Assembly: GCA_030765045.1 (NCBI GenBank)
Contig: CM060962.1
Location: 169,817,259-169,881,258 of the forward strand
Length of the DNA stretch: 64,000 nucleotides
DNA from: Tenodera sinensis
Taxonomy: Eukaryota > Arthropoda > Insecta > Mantodea > Mantidae
Direction of reading: 5' to 3'
Part shown: positions 21,196 to 33,799 of the stretch, piece after piece
Position numbering within the stretch: the stretch's first letter is position 1
Layout of the letters: the number at the start of each line of letters is the position of its first letter
The notes under the pieces: model-generated
Databases searched by the model: none
Told to the model about the DNA's origin: nothing
The model's input: the letters and a program-made list of their open reading frames with translations, nothing else
Made by a program: the position numbers and the translations under genes

Positions 21196-22573
21196 ACCGC
21201 CACAAAAAGCACTTGTAACCTCTCAGATCAATGCCCAATAATAAACTAAACATAGTCAGATAAAATAACAATGACTGTTTATACTCCCAACAATGATCAT
21301 ACTGAAATGTTTATTAGCGGCATCATTATTGCCAACGGAAAGAGAAACCATATCTTGAAAAGGAATGTTTGCTTATATAAAAATTAAGGCCATCCAAACA
21401 TGAATACGTAGATCTTTACCTAAGAGTTTTAGATCATTATTTTTTTACATTGGACATCTATTAGAGCATTAAATCCGACTTGAAGACCTCTGTTACTAAC
21501 ATATGTACATAGTCCATATATTAGGTAGTATTCATGCAGTTGATTGTGATTCTTGGAATTTCAGCCACAAAGAGCGCTGAAGATTATCTTCGGTGGATTT
21601 TGTCTTTTCCTGGGGAGAAATGCGCACACACGCACACACATACACACACAACTTGTCATATACGTATGTTGACGAGGAAAACTTGTATTATATAGGTGCT
21701 TAAAACCGTTAATAATTGAAACCAAATGGAAACAGCAATATTAAGTTTCCATGAAATTTACCTTCTGATTTTCTTACAAGGTTCTGTTTTTCCATACATA
21801 AAAATTCTTTACATTATTTTTGTAAGTGTTTCATTATTTGCATTTCGTTTTTTTTTTTCGGTATATTCATTTCTTCTTTAAATGAAAACAATAAGTAGAG
21901 AGAGAGTTTGATATAACAATGAAGAAACTCATCATTGGAAAAATCTATAAAATCCATAAATAAACATTTTGTGACATTAATTTATAAACACCTTTTTTAA
22001 ATTTGGAAATTTTAAACACAATATTTTTGTGTTCTCGCTAACAGGAAGGATTACTTCAATGTATCTAATTATCTATTAAACAGTAGCAGTCACTTGTATA
22101 AAACTATGCACTCTTTAGAGTTAAATTGGAGAATTTGTTGACATACAATTGTATACTTTAAAAATTGAATCACTCGTTGTATATAAATTCATAAATGCAG
22201 GGACATATCCGTATTTAGCATAGATAAGGTAAAACTTATTTCTAAAACCTGCTTCATGGGCGAAGCATGTAGTTAAGATGTAGATATGCATGTCGGAGAC
22301 TAATAAGATAACATTTCTGTGTGCTTGGAAGTGTGCTATGGGCAGTTTTAAGCATATTCAAACGTGTCTGGACATTGACCAGTTCAGTGTTGTCGCCTCA
22401 CACTGTGCTAGCTTATCTATTTACCGCAATAAAGGTTTTATTAGATTTTCCATTTGCACTCTTCGCCTGTAGACACCATAAACATGTGTAATACCTTATA
22501 AGAGTTCTGAAACAAGTAAAATGAGCTGAGTCGGATTAAGATGATCCGAATACTGTGTGTGTGCGTGTGTGTG
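21196..22573. other. No gene seen
   Basis: AT-rich; a short CA-rich tract lies at 21623-21650 and a T-run at 21849-21859. The reading frame at 22290-22472 carries no recognised domain. A GT run at 22555-22573 abuts the SINE-like repeat. Confidence 0.45.
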
Positions 22574-23070
22574 TAACGGAGGTGGACACCTCGGCCCACC
22601 GCGACCCCGACATGGATCTTTTGTGGGCTACCCAGGGGGGAGGGATGAGGCGAAGTGAGACCTAGACTGGTCTGAGAGTAGAGCCAGCGAAGCCCAGAGA
22701 CGCACTGAAGTCCCTAACTGTTACAGATATTGATACCAGGTGCACAACCGAAGTGCTCTACCGAGGAAGAGGGCGACGAGGCAATCCTTACCGGCCCGTT
22801 CAGCAACTTCTGGGAGGGCCAGGGAATAGGTTCCAGAGCGCAAGCAACTATGCTATTTAACCGCAGTCACCGGAATGTACCCCACTACCAACCAAATCTG
22901 AAAGATGACAAGGGAGTGAAATGAGAAATGAAGGGGAAAAGAATCCGTGGAGAAGAGATTAATGCACCCCAGTATTCGCATAAGTGACATGGGGAAACCA
23001 GGGAAACACCCATGTCAGAGTGCGCAGCCACGGGGATCGAACCATCGTTTGAACCATCCCGCTCGGTATC
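22574..23070 (-). mobile_element. SINE S2-like element, diverged subfamily
   Basis: Read on the minus strand, it starts ACCGAGCGGGATGGTTCAAA and has a B-box-like GGTTCGATCCCC (about 23035). It then has GTTTCCCTGGTTTCCCCATG, an S2-type first body ending in 'TTTCTCATTTCACTCC' (about 22925), and a GC-rich second body. It shares its plan with S2 but is strongly diverged; 44980-45520 is closer to it. tRNA-derived Pol III head inferred from the boxes. Confidence 0.55.
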
Positions 23071-24002
23071 CGAATACAGTATTCTGGCACAAAGCTTGAG
23101 CAGCGTGCAGCAGGAGGTTTGCTGTTCTTGGCAAACCTCATAGATGCCGTGAAAAAAGAAAGATCTACATATTAGTATACTTTATTTAGAAACATTTTTC
23201 ATTCTATATCTTTCATTGTTAATGGCTTTCCGATACAGATAGAGAATAATCAAGGGTAGTAAGTGACCATATTCACCAAAGTTTAATTAAACCGCACTGA
23301 CCATTACCAAGCGTTCCTGAAAAGGATTTCGTGTGGAGAAATATGATATATATCCATATAAAATATAATAACTTCAGAGTCGAATTGAAAAGAGAATGCC
23401 TTTGAGGTTTGTGATGCTTGTGTGGTTACATGCGCGGTGGGGGGCTTTGAAGAGAAACCAATATGTTTTTCTATCAGAATTTCCTACTCCACTGAAATCA
23501 TCAAGAGTTCCAGTTGTAAAATTGAATATTAAATGCTATGCAAGAACAATTTTTTTCTAAAGCTTTTAAATGCAATTTCACTCTCAGTGAATTATCGTAT
23601 ACGATACGCAAACGATTAATGTTTATAAACGCTCAATTTCGTAATCCAAACATTCGGCTGTACTTTGAAGTTTATATCATGTTGAGAGTCAGACAATGAG
23701 GGTTTCATTTACTAATTCTGCTGTTTTATCGGTTGAAAGTTGAAGACTAAAAGAAAAATCTTTTTTACAAAGAGAAATATTACGTTAATTTGCTGTAAAA
23801 GCTAATGCATTCCACTATTACACAATATTTCTGAGAGATATTAAAAAGATACTCTAATTTTCAAAATATAAAGCATATGTTTGTGTATTAAGGGCTGAAC
23901 GAAGAAATTAATCCTCTTAAACGACGTATTCATGTCCTTTTCCACCTAATTTCTATAATGATTGTGGTTATTCCGTAATTACTCACACACATACATAGAC
24001 AT
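23071..24002. other. No gene seen
   Basis: AT-rich unassigned sequence without a recognisable coding or RNA signal. Confidence 0.45.
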
Positions 24003-24085
24003 TCACAAACCTATGCCCGAGGCAAGACGAAACCTCAATCCCCGGCACCATGGCGTGCCAAAGCTAGGCAAGCGCGGCCATGGGG
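24003..24085. other. Possible tRNA-like scrap
   Basis: A GC-rich island (CCGATCCCCATGGCCGCGC on the minus strand) with CTCAATCCCCGG on the plus strand. It resembles the A and B box regions of a SINE head, but the orientation is ambiguous. Confidence 0.25.
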
Positions 24086-24186
24086 ATCGGTATTCATTTT
24101 CATGATCTTGTTGTATCTTTATCAAAACTATGGAAATGAATATATTGCAGTACAAATATAAATTTTAGAGACCTTGTAACGTTCAC

Positions 24187-24543
24187 GTCTTCTTTATCTG
24201 ATTATGGAGGACTTACAAGCCAGTGCCTAGGGTCAGACACCTATCGAGGAGCAGACCAGCTTCTTGACCGGACAGAGTGAAGACCTGGAAGCGGGTGGTC
24301 AGCCCCATTACCAGGTATGAGAGTGGGAAAGAGGTTAATATGAGATGTGGGAGAAATAGATGAATGGAGAGGTGATGATGGAGCACTTAGTGGAATGAGT
24401 GATGAGAAAAGCCGGAGAACTCGGAGAAAACCCGCCCAGACGCCGATTTGTCCACCACAAATCCCACATGCGGGTCCCTGGGATTCCACCCGGGGCGCCT
24501 TGGTAATAGGCAAGTGGTCTAACCACTCGGCCACAACGCCACC
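24187..24543 (-). mobile_element. SINE S3, long variant with TSDs
   Basis: Minus-strand S3 with an extra 3' segment (GCCAGTGCCTAGGGTCAGAC at 24219-24240). Flanks TGTAACGTTCAC (24175-24186) and TGTAACGTTTAC (24544-24555) form a 12-bp duplication with one mismatch. The head has a degraded A box (TGGCCGAGTGG) and a B box altered to GGTGGAATCCC, so internal Pol III activity is doubtful. The same long form occurs at 62575-62884. Confidence 0.88.
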
Positions 24544-24634
24544 TGTAACGTTTACCAGAATTAAACATAGCAATTTATACCTAAATACCTAGCGAACGAA
24601 CTTCGCTTGACTTTTCTTTTATTTTATTTTCCTT

Positions 24635-24760
24635 TTTACTTTCTCTACTGGTAAGTAGGAAGTATTGTGTTCCACCCAAAAATTCGATGTAAAGATTTCA
24701 CCGGAAATATATGTTTTGACACCCCAGGAATCTGAAAAAAGCATTTTTAGAGATAGGTCC

Positions 24761-24795
<35 letters not shown>

Positions 24796-25545
24796 CGCAC
24801 GTGTCTGCCTGTCTGCCTGCGTGTCCGTCTGTGTCTGTGTGTCTGTCAGTCTGTGGACAGCATAACTCAAAAACGAAAAGTCGGTTAAAAACCAAAGTTG
24901 GTATTTAAGTTTAATCTCCTTCAGGGATGCGGCACGAAGATTTTGAAGAAAATGGCCCCAGCCTAAACTACTCTTCACATGGAAAATTTGTCGAAAATTT
25001 CGATTTTCTTGAAAATGGCTCTAACCATTTTGATTAAAATACCATATGTTTAAGATATTGTATGACAAATGAAATCTATATTTTGAATTTTCTGGCTATA
25101 ACCTATACTAGTCCTGTTTACTCCGGATGACTTTTGAATAACTCGTAAGCCCTAAGAGATAGACAAAATGTTACTATACAAAAATGTAAGTCTGACAAAA
25201 ACACAATTTATGTGGAAATAAATTGTTTGTAGAGTGAACCATTTCGGAAATATTCCTTGTTATTTGTGTCAGTTTCGGAAAACTTAAAACTTTCGTGAAA
25301 TGGAACTTAGTTGTTCATTTTTTATATGTAAAACGTGCAAAGAGAACGGGATCTCTGAGCTTTAAAAGATTTGACTATCACTCAAAGCCTATTGTATTCT
25401 AATATTCCCCTTGCACCTACAAGGAAATAAGCAATAAGATAATTTGTACAAATGTTTATCTCAACTAACACGAAGAAGATATACGAATAAGGGTTTGTAA
25501 GAATTGTTACTACAAGAGTAGAGAAAGTCATTGTAGTGCAACACA
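24635..25545 (+). mobile_element. R1 repeat, full length, with internal (GT)n
   Basis: Starts ACTTTCTCTACTGG (about 24638) and ends GAGTAGAGAAAGTCA (about 25516) plus a conserved 25-bp extension GTGCAACACATCA. A (GT)n(GC)n tract at 24761-24800 and 'TCTGTCTG' words interrupt the region after 'CATTTTTAGAGATAGGTCC'. Other copies have shorter GT words at the same place, so the microsatellite grew within the element. Confidence 0.7.
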
Positions 25546-26105
25546 TCAAATATTTTTAATCGATGTTTTTTGGGTGAAAATACTTATTTAGATAAACTTT
25601 AAAAGCAAAATCTTAACTAAATATAAATGTTTATCTTAGTTGTTGGACCTTTTTGTGAGATACGAGATATACAGAAATAGATATAAAATATATTGACTCT
25701 GAGCTACTTCCATATAAATATTTATTACTAAATATTTATTATTATTTATTTACTTATTTATTTAATTAATTATTTATTTACTTACTCACTCACTCACTCA
25801 CTCACTCAATGCCTCATCTATTTGTACAAGCAATTTACAGTTTAATTGTTTATGTAGTGATAGGAATAGCATGAGTTCACCTATTACTCTAGCTATTCAT
25901 GCGCACGTTGGATACAAATAACCGTTTTAATTGACCTGTATTAGTCCCTTGATCTAAACAAAGAAAAACATATCTAACATTACCGTAGCAGCAAAGAAAG
26001 TACCTAAAAAATTTACGAGATGGTGCTATATGACGTTAACATGAGAGTAAATAATGATCCCTTGAAAGCTGCTCTGTAAAATAAAAGCGATTAGAGAAAA
26101 CAAAA
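25546..26105. other. Unassigned, with TTTA and CACT runs
   Basis: TTATTTA repeats at 25728-25785 pass into (CACT)n at 25785-25808. Otherwise unassigned. Confidence 0.5.
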
Positions 26106-26694
26106 TTGTTCGTAGAAGAGTGAGTACACAAAGAGATATGAATGTGCTCCTCAAAAGCAAGTAGAGAAAACTTTGTGAATGTAATATATAGAATTTATAC
26201 TTAAAAAATTCAAGAAATGGTATAAATTATTTGTAGGAGAGTGAATAAAAAAATTTTATGGACGGTACCAGCATGGGGATTTTATCCCCTCTGGGAGGTA
26301 TGGCACGGGGTACACTCAGCCTCATTAGGTCCCAGGGGGACCAGTTGAGCTAATTGATGGAGAAGTAGCGGCCCCAGGTCGAGAAAACAGCATAACTGAA
26401 CGGAGGGCTCGGGGCGCTCACCACGTCCCACCCTCCAGTTCTGCACCCCACCAATGACACCTGTATTGGAAAGAGTTGGGGGACTTAGCGGCTGGGCAGT
26501 AGGCCTTAGCCCTTCATGGGCTGTCGCGCCGGGGTTTAGTTCATGAAACTTGTTCCTAGAAGACTGAGTAGACAAAGAGATGTGAATGTGTTTCCTAAAA
26601 GTAAGTAGAGAAAACAGTGCGAATGTAGTACATAGCATTTATATTTAAAAAATTCAAGAAATTTTATAAATTATTTGTAGCAGAGGGAATAAAC
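26106..26694. repeat. 145-bp direct duplicates flanking an R3 copy
   Basis: 26106-26250 and 26550-26694 are homologous: both run from TTGTTC(G/C)TAGAAGA through 'ACAAAGAGAT', 'AAGTAGAGAAAAC', 'TTAAAAAATTCAAGAAAT' and 'ATAAATTATTTGTAG'. They lie in the same orientation on either side of the R3 copy at 26261-26545. Either a tandem duplication was later split by R3, or the unit was duplicated with it. Confidence 0.8.
26261..26545 (-). mobile_element. R3 repeat, longest copy
   Basis: GC-rich repeat. On the minus strand it starts near CCCCGGCGCGACAGCCC, followed by 'GGTGTCATTGGTGGGGTGC', 'AGAACTGGAGGGTGGGACG' and 'GCGCCCCGAGCCCTCC'. The copies at 39375-39540 and 59165-59302 share these blocks ('GTGCAGAACTGGAGGGTAGG'; 'GTGCAGTACTGGAGAGTGGC'). 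No A or B box is obvious and no ORF is conserved, so the class is unknown. Confidence 0.6.
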
Positions 26695-26818
26695 AATGCT
26701 GTTTTTTTGTGGAAAATCGCGTTTTTTCAGTAATCACTCTTGTGTGGATAAACTTAAAAGGCACAACCCTATCGAAATACAAAATATGATGAAAATTGTC
26801 ATTTCCAAGTTGCGCGGA

Positions 26819-27279
<461 letters not shown>

Positions 27280-27492
27280 TGCTCCATGGCAATGGTGTTG
27301 GTGCTTACTGTTATTGTTAATCTTTGGTTTTCTTTATATTCGCACACACATTCATACTCCAAGACTCAGGAGAGGCTATAGAATAATCATGGCCAGATAA
27401 ACAATATCCACACTCCAGCCGGGAATCGAAACCGGGACCTTTTATAGAGAAGGCAGCTGATCTACCGATTGAGCTATGGGGCCAGCCAAAAA
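27280..27492 (-). mobile_element. SINE S4, tRNA-headed, with TSDs
   Basis: Minus strand. The head starts GGCTGGCCCCATAGCTCAAT, with A box TAGCTCAATCGG (about 27474) and B box GGTTTCGATTCCC (about 27430). A body with 'GAGTGTGGATATTGTTTATC' follows, and the tail contains ACAATAACAG. A 9-bp target duplication TGGAGTGAT lies at 27271-27279 and 27493-27501. It is the only copy of this family that I see in the window. Confidence 0.85.
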
Positions 27493-27501
27493 TGGAGTGA
27501 T

Positions 27502-28386
27502 GTTTGCAAAGGGGGAACGGAAGCAAAAGTGAAGCATAATTACGGAGGGAATGTAAATAAAGGGGAAATGGGGAGTAATATTTGCATAAGGTGCTGCGAA
27601 GTGAATGTTTCCTTTTTCTTCATCCCCTTTAACTGTTAATTATTAATGGAAATTCGCATTTAAAATAACGCTGGAATAACCAGTAATTTGCGACTGTTAC
27701 TTCCAATAAAATCCGATGTTTTGAGCATTTCGTTTGTCATTCATCTACTACATGTAACTCGTAAAACTTTGCACTCGTTTCATAAACGCACATTATCAAC
27801 TATATTAATAATTTACGGCTACTGCATTATTGCATGAGGTTAGTTTTCATAGCAGTTTCAGGTGATATAGTTTATGCTTCTAAACACAACTTTGCATTTG
27901 TTTTTATAGGTATATTTGCAAAATATATTCACATTTAAGGTTATCTATCTACTGCTCAACTGCACGAGCTTGATTTCATAGTTATTTCAGCTTATGTGAT
28001 TCATAAATTAATTTATTTTATTATGTATGAATCTTCATTTGTTCTGTGGTTCTCAGTATTGTATTTAGATATTTTGGGTAGAATCGAGGAATGCATGCGT
28101 ACGTGAGGTAGGTAGGTGACCAAATTCGCAATTTTGAACGAGGATAGTTTCCCGCCTACTTCGTATCTACTACTTGCTGGAAGTTACCTCCATTCGTCAT
28201 CTTATACGCATTGCCAACTACACAATTCTAACGTTGTGCAAGTTGGTACCACTACCGCTGGCTATTTTCATTTGTCATTCGTTGGCACCTTGCGTTTCGT
28301 GGTCCCTAAGCCCGTGTTTATTTATTTGTTTATTGGCGAAGCTGTCAATCGCCATGTAAATATACTGATATGAGACTGTTGCTTTT
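27502..28386. other. No gene seen
   Basis: Unassigned. The overlapping plus frames at 28116-28373 encode no recognisable domain. Confidence 0.45.
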
Positions 28387-28437
28387 ATGCACACTTAAAA
28401 ACCACCGGTTTGGGTTCGGGTTTGAATCCGCGACCTC
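28387..28437 (-). mobile_element. SINE S1 fragment (B box side)
   Basis: The minus strand reads AGGTCGCGGATTCAAACCCG then ACCGGTGGTTTTTAAGTGTG, matching 1521-1568 of the full S1. Both ends are truncated. Confidence 0.75.
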
Positions 28438-28647
28438 TGTAAGTAAATGGAAGAGTGCACGAAAATGTAACTATGCTGACATAGGTAGGTGTTATTCTGA
28501 TTCAGAGTTTCTCATGGAATGCTAAAATATCAGTGCGGAAAAACTAATAACTTAAACGCCATTAAATTACAATTTAATCTGCAAAGAGGTCACGTGAAGA
28601 CATCATTATAATTATTGGTGTGATAATACCGTCCACGTTGATGCTGT

Positions 28648-29182
28648 CTGTCACGGTAGGGATTCCGACACGTCAGTCGATGGCTTAATGCCCGTCAAAC
28701 CCCCGGGGGGGGGGGGAGGATGAGATGAAATTACCCTACAGGTGGACAGAATGCATCACAAACGGAATTGCAACTATGGTGGAGCCCTAACAGGTGCAGG
28801 CAAGTTCTTCAGCCCGGCAGGTTTCAGGTCGCCACAGAGAGCCCGCCACTAGCCAGACAGGTCCGACTGACCAATCAGTCCCCCCTGGCGAGCGGCCAGA
28901 AAGCACAGCGTCTCCCCTCAGCCGAACACAGTCCTTCCAGAGCGCAGGCCGCGATTCCGCTGACTGATAGATATAACCTGGAAAGACTGGATAGAGAGAG
29001 AATGAAATGAAAGGGAGGGATTCGGGGATGTAAGGTAGATATCCTTCCAAGTATTCTCCTGAGTGAGCCAGGAAACAACCCCGAAAAACCCCAAGTTCAG
29101 GAAGGTCGGCCGCGGGAATTGAACCTGCGACTTCCCGAATGCGGGCCACAGACGTTACTGCCTGAGCTATCCCGCTCGGTGA
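28648..29182 (-). mobile_element. SINE S2, longest copy
   Basis: Minus strand. The head CCGAGCGGGATAGCTCAGGC carries an A box, and GGTTCAATTCCC is the B box (about 29120). The first body (GGTTTTTCGGGG), a reduced CT tract, and a second body of about 330 bp follow. The second body has 'GCGCTCTGGAAGGACTGTG' and 'GGCGGGCTCTCTGTGGCGAC', a long C run (28702-28717 read as G), and 'CCATCGACTGACGTGTCGG'. It aligns with 52969-53556. The two-module plan (tRNA-headed module, CT linker, second module) is consistent across copies. Confidence 0.8.
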
Positions 29183-29400
29183 CTTAATAATGAGTTGGCA
29201 TGAGAAATACGGACACTTACCATTTCACTATTATAGCTTCTGAAAACAAATCCATAATACTCGTATATCTTAGATTTGCAGCAAACGCATTATATCTATG
29301 CATTGCAGCTTATTAACTTGAATAATAATCAGTCGTATGCATGGTTTCCGTGCCACTTAATGATATCCTTTTGATCCACGAATTTCGGTATACGCAAAAC
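29183..29400. other. Spacer before the minisatellite
   Basis: Nothing recognised. Confidence 0.5.
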
Positions 29401-31815
29401 AGTTGTTATTTATCACTATCATTCATTTACTGTCACTCACTCACTCATTCACTATCATTCACTTACTGTCACTCACTCACTCATTCACTATCATTCACTT
29501 ACTGTCACTCACTCACCCATTCACTATCATTCACTTACTGTCACTCACTCATTCACTATCATTCACTTACTGTCACTCACCCATTCACTATCATTCACTT
29601 ACTGACACTCACTCATTCACTACCATTCACTTACTGTCACTCACTCACCCATTCACTATCATTCACTTACTGTCACTCACCCATTCACTACCATTCACTT
29701 ACTGTCACTCACCCATTCACTATCATTCACTTACTGACACTCACTCATTCACTATCATTCACTTACTGTCACTCACTCACCCATTCACTATCATTCACTT
29801 ACTGACACTCACTCATTCACTACCATTCACTTACTGTCACTCACTCACCCATTCACTATCATTCACTTACTGTCACTCACTCATTCACTACCATTCACTT
29901 ACTGTCACTCACTCACTCATTCACTATCATTCACTTACTGTCACTCACTCACTCATTCACTATCATTCACTTACTGTCACTCACTCACCCATTCACTATC
30001 ATTCACTTACTGTCACTCACCCATTCACTATCATTCACTTACTGTCACTCACCCATTCACTATCATTCACTTACTGACACTCACTCATTCACTACCATTC
30101 ACTTACTGTCACTCATTCATTCACTATCATTCACTTACTGTCACTCACTCACTCACTCACTCACTATCATTCACTTACTGTCACTCACTCATTCACTATC
30201 ATTCACTTACTGTCACTCACTCATTCACTATCATTCACTTACTGTCACTCACTCACTCACTATCATTCATTTACTGTCACTCACTCATTCACTATCATTC
30301 ACTTACTGTCACTCACTCACTCACTCACTCATTCACTACCATTCACTTACCATCACTCATTCATTCACTATCATTCACTTACTGTCGCTCACTCATTCAC
30401 TATCATTCACTTACTGTCACTCACTCATTCACTACCATTCATTTACTGTCACTCACTCATTCACTATCATTCACTTACTGTCACTGACTCATTCACTATC
30501 ATTCACTTACTGTCACTCACTCATTCACTACCATTCACTTACTGTCACTCACTCATTCACTATCATTCACTTACTGTCACTCATTCATTCACTATCATTC
30601 ACTTACTGTCACTCACTCACTCACTCACTCACTATCATTCACTTACTGTCACTCACTCATTCACTATCATTCACTTACTGTCACTCACTCATTCACTATC
30701 ATTCACTTACTGTCACTCACTCACTCACTATCATTCATTTACTGTCACTCACTCATTCACTATCATTCACTTACTGTCACTCACTCACTCATTCACTACC
30801 ATTCACTTACTGTCACTCACTCATTCACTACCATTCACTTACTGTCACTCACTCATTCACTACCATTCACTTACTGTCACTCACTCATTCACTATCATTC
30901 ACTTACTGTCACTCATTCATTCACTATCATTCACTTACTGTCACTCACAGACTCACTCACTCACTATCATTCACTTACTGTCACTCACTCATTCACTATC
31001 ATTCACTTACTGTCACTCACTCATTCACTATCATTCACTTACTGTCACTCACTCACTCACTCACTCACTATCATTCATTTACTGTCACTCACTCATTCAC
31101 TATCATTCACTTCCTGTCACTCACTCACTCACTCACTCACTCACTCATTCACTACCATTCACTTACTGTCACTCACTCATTCACTATCATTCACTTACTG
31201 TCACTCACTCACTCACCCACTCATTCACTATCATTCACTTACTGTCACTCACTCACTCACTCACTCACCCACTCATTCACTACCATTCACTTCCTGTCAC
31301 TCACTCATTCACTATCATTCACTTACTGTCACTCATTCATTCACTATCATTCACTTACTGTCACTCACTCACTCACTCACTCACTATCATTCATTTACTG
31401 TCACTCACTCATTCACTATCATTCACTTACTGTCACTCACTCATTCACTATCATTCACTTACTGTCACTCACTCACTCACTCACTCACTATCATTCACTT
31501 ACTGTCACTCATTCATTCACTATCATTCACTTACTGTCACTCACTCACTCACTCACTCACTATCATTCACTTACTGTCACTCACTCATTCACTATCATTC
31601 ACTTACTGTCACTCACTCATTCACTATCATTCACTTACTGTCACTGACTCACTCACTCACTATCATTCATTTACTGTCACTCACTCATTCACTATCATTC
31701 ACTTACTGTCACTCACTCACTCATTCACTACCATTCACTTACTGTCACTCACTCATTCACTATCATTCACTTACTGTCACTCGCTCACTCACTCATTCGC
31801 TCACTATCTTTCATT
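29401..31815. repeat. 2.4-kb minisatellite built on CACT/CATT tetramers
   Basis: About 70 units with the core ATTCACTATCATTCACTTAC then TGTCACTCACT, 28-44 bp long, varying in steps of 4 bp by the number of CACT words. Point variants (TATC/TACC, CTGTC/CTGAC) are not evenly spread: the CTGACACTC variant occurs only at about 29600-30080. Stop-free frames across it (154 and 224 codons, Ser/His/Thr/Leu-rich) are by-products of the tetramer period. Confidence 0.95.
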
Positions 31816-31823
31816 TACTATCA

Positions 31824-31997
31824 AATCCAGCCCAGACCCATGGTTTTTAAGTTTGTTTGAAAACTACAGCTCGATATCAGTAGATTTTCTGGCGTGTAAA
31901 ATAACTCCTGTGTAACAGAATTCCGCCACACCGGCCATGCTGAGGTGATCTTAGCAATCGACAGTGTCGTTAAACAACAAAATATTTTGTTTTAATT
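31824..31997 (+). mobile_element. SINE S1, 5'-truncated, inside the CACT array
   Basis: Starts within the S1 head (AATCCAGCCCAGACCCATGG) and keeps the body and A-rich tail (AAACAACAAAATATTTTG). It is bounded by ACTATCA on the left (31817) and right (about 32000), a possible 7-bp target duplication, though the array itself is rich in that word. CACT repeats continue on both sides. Confidence 0.8.
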
Positions 31998-32002
31998 TTC
32001 AC

Positions 32003-32102
32003 TATCACTCTCTCACTCACTCACTCACTCACTCACTCACTCACTCACTCACTCACTCACTCACTCACTCACTCACTCACTCACTCACTCACTGACTCAC
32101 TC
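32003..32102. repeat. (CACT)n microsatellite
   Basis: About 24 near-perfect CACT units directly after the SINE tail. It differs from the complex unit on the other side of the SINE. Confidence 0.95.
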
Positions 32103-33799
32103 CTGAAAAGTGATGCAAATCCAATTCATCCATAGGTAGCAGGTTGTCTGATTGTCCCTTTTAAGGCCATAATTCGTCATTTTGAGAAAAAAAAAGTTTG
32201 CGAAAATAAAACTCCAAGCCACAAGATGCGTCCACCAACATCCCAAGAATATTATGGCACAATTTTACTTGGTAGGTAGTAGATGGCAATGTCACAACTC
32301 GGCCGCTTACGCCGGCAGCGTTATGAAACTCTTGCCAGAAGAGAATTAAGATATTTTTGCCTTGTTTTCGTAAGAACATACCATCACAGTGAAATATATT
32401 TTCTTGTTAATTTCAGAAATAACTTTTAATTAAAGGTATTCTTTGCACTTTTGTTTGCTCCTTCATCATACTATTACATACTGGCACAACCAGTAGCTAC
32501 ATGTTTGGCATCCCCTTATCTCTTGTGGTCCCTTCCTTTGAATTATACCTATTAAAATTTGATCACAAATTATAACACTGTTTATTATTTCTGGCACGTT
32601 GTAAGGAAATGACAATTTGACCAATCGCACTCCTTACTCCAATGTGACAAGAGCAGAACAACAAAAACTAAGTGCAATGCAGTTATTTTTTTCTCACTTC
32701 ATTTTCCTTCAGAACTTTTGCACAAATACAGTTATTTTACTGACGTTAACCAAGTCTTCTTTACTGACATTACAACTCGCAACTGTTTTCGTCTTGTAAC
32801 CGTGACTCACTCCTTTCTGTCCTTCTTCATCTTCTCTGTCTCTCAAACAACTGAGTTTGGTGACACAATCTTAACTGCGTCACTATCTTCCCCCACGATG
32901 CACCGGTTCCCTCACGATTACTGTACGCACGTACGCACGCGCGCACACCCATGCAAGAACGGTTACTATATGTTATTCATTAGATTATAGTTTATAAAAC
33001 CAATTATGCATGAGACAATGTTGTTATTCAGATGATCAGGTAACTAGACCAGGACTACAGGAATATGGACATTGACAACCATCCAGGTGAAGAAAAAAGA
33101 CCCTAACTTAGGGATAAATTCTACTTGACATTGTCATTAGTAATTAGTGATTAACCTATTCATATTTTATATTTTAAAGTCATATATATATATATATATA
33201 TATATATTCACATTTTAGGTCATAAATTCTCGCATATTTCGCAGCTATTTAGGTCATTAAAATTCGGGTCCTAGTGATAACTATTTCTTCTATGAAAGTC
33301 TTCCCCATGTATGCAGTCATTTACTATGCAAGCCCATTAACCCAGATCTGCCTCTTGTCCTTCTATAAGGACAGTGGTCACATAGCTAATTTTTTTAATT
33401 TAATATTTGTATTACATTTGCAAAAAGTTGACACACATGGTGATCTCAGTTAGACATCAATGTGTGGTTTGTTTGAGTTTTGCATCCTTGGAAGAGATTG
33501 TTGGTGTGAATAAACCATCTGTTTGTTGACCTTGCTTTCAACATGGCATTTTTCAACATCAAACGTTTTCAGAGGTAAGTTTTATGTAGTTTAACTTGAA
33601 GTAATGAGCTGTATTTGAATGTTATCCATTTCCAAAGGTACAGATATATCTGTTAAAAGTAAAAGTAAATTTGCGGTTTTAATAGCTTTGTTAGATACAT
33701 AAAATATTTCATGGTGTCCCTTTTAAAAGAACAATAGGTATTTTCACAAATCCTTAAGCACTATTTCACTAGTACAGAATATTATAATTTTGTATTTTG
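32103..33799. other. No gene seen
   Basis: AT-rich. An (AT)n tract lies at 33182-33208. TCCTTCTATAAGGAC at 33358-33372 and TCCCTTTTAAAAGAAC at 33716-33732 resemble the palindrome TCCTTTTAAAAGGAC at 34527-34541. These may be terminal or subterminal repeats of the adjoining piggyBac remnant. Confidence 0.4.

Noticed and set aside
24335..24592. Overlapping 77-110-codon ORFs at 24.2-24.6 kb and 62.5-62.8 kb
   Set aside because: They translate SINE S3 on either strand; similar peptides appear wherever S3 occurs. The same applies to S2-derived frames at 28787-29149 and 53001-53294.
26282..26638. 118-codon minus-strand ORF
   Set aside because: It is the R3 repeat plus one flanking duplicate; other R3 copies do not keep the frame.
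29341..30077. Stop-free frames of 154 and 224 codons in the CACT array
   Set aside because: The tetramer-based period gives repeated Ser/His/Thr/Leu/Tyr words without stops; there is no start context, splice signal or domain.
29401..31815. CRISPR-like array
   Set aside because: Units are contiguous with no unique spacers, and the genome is eukaryotic; it is a minisatellite.
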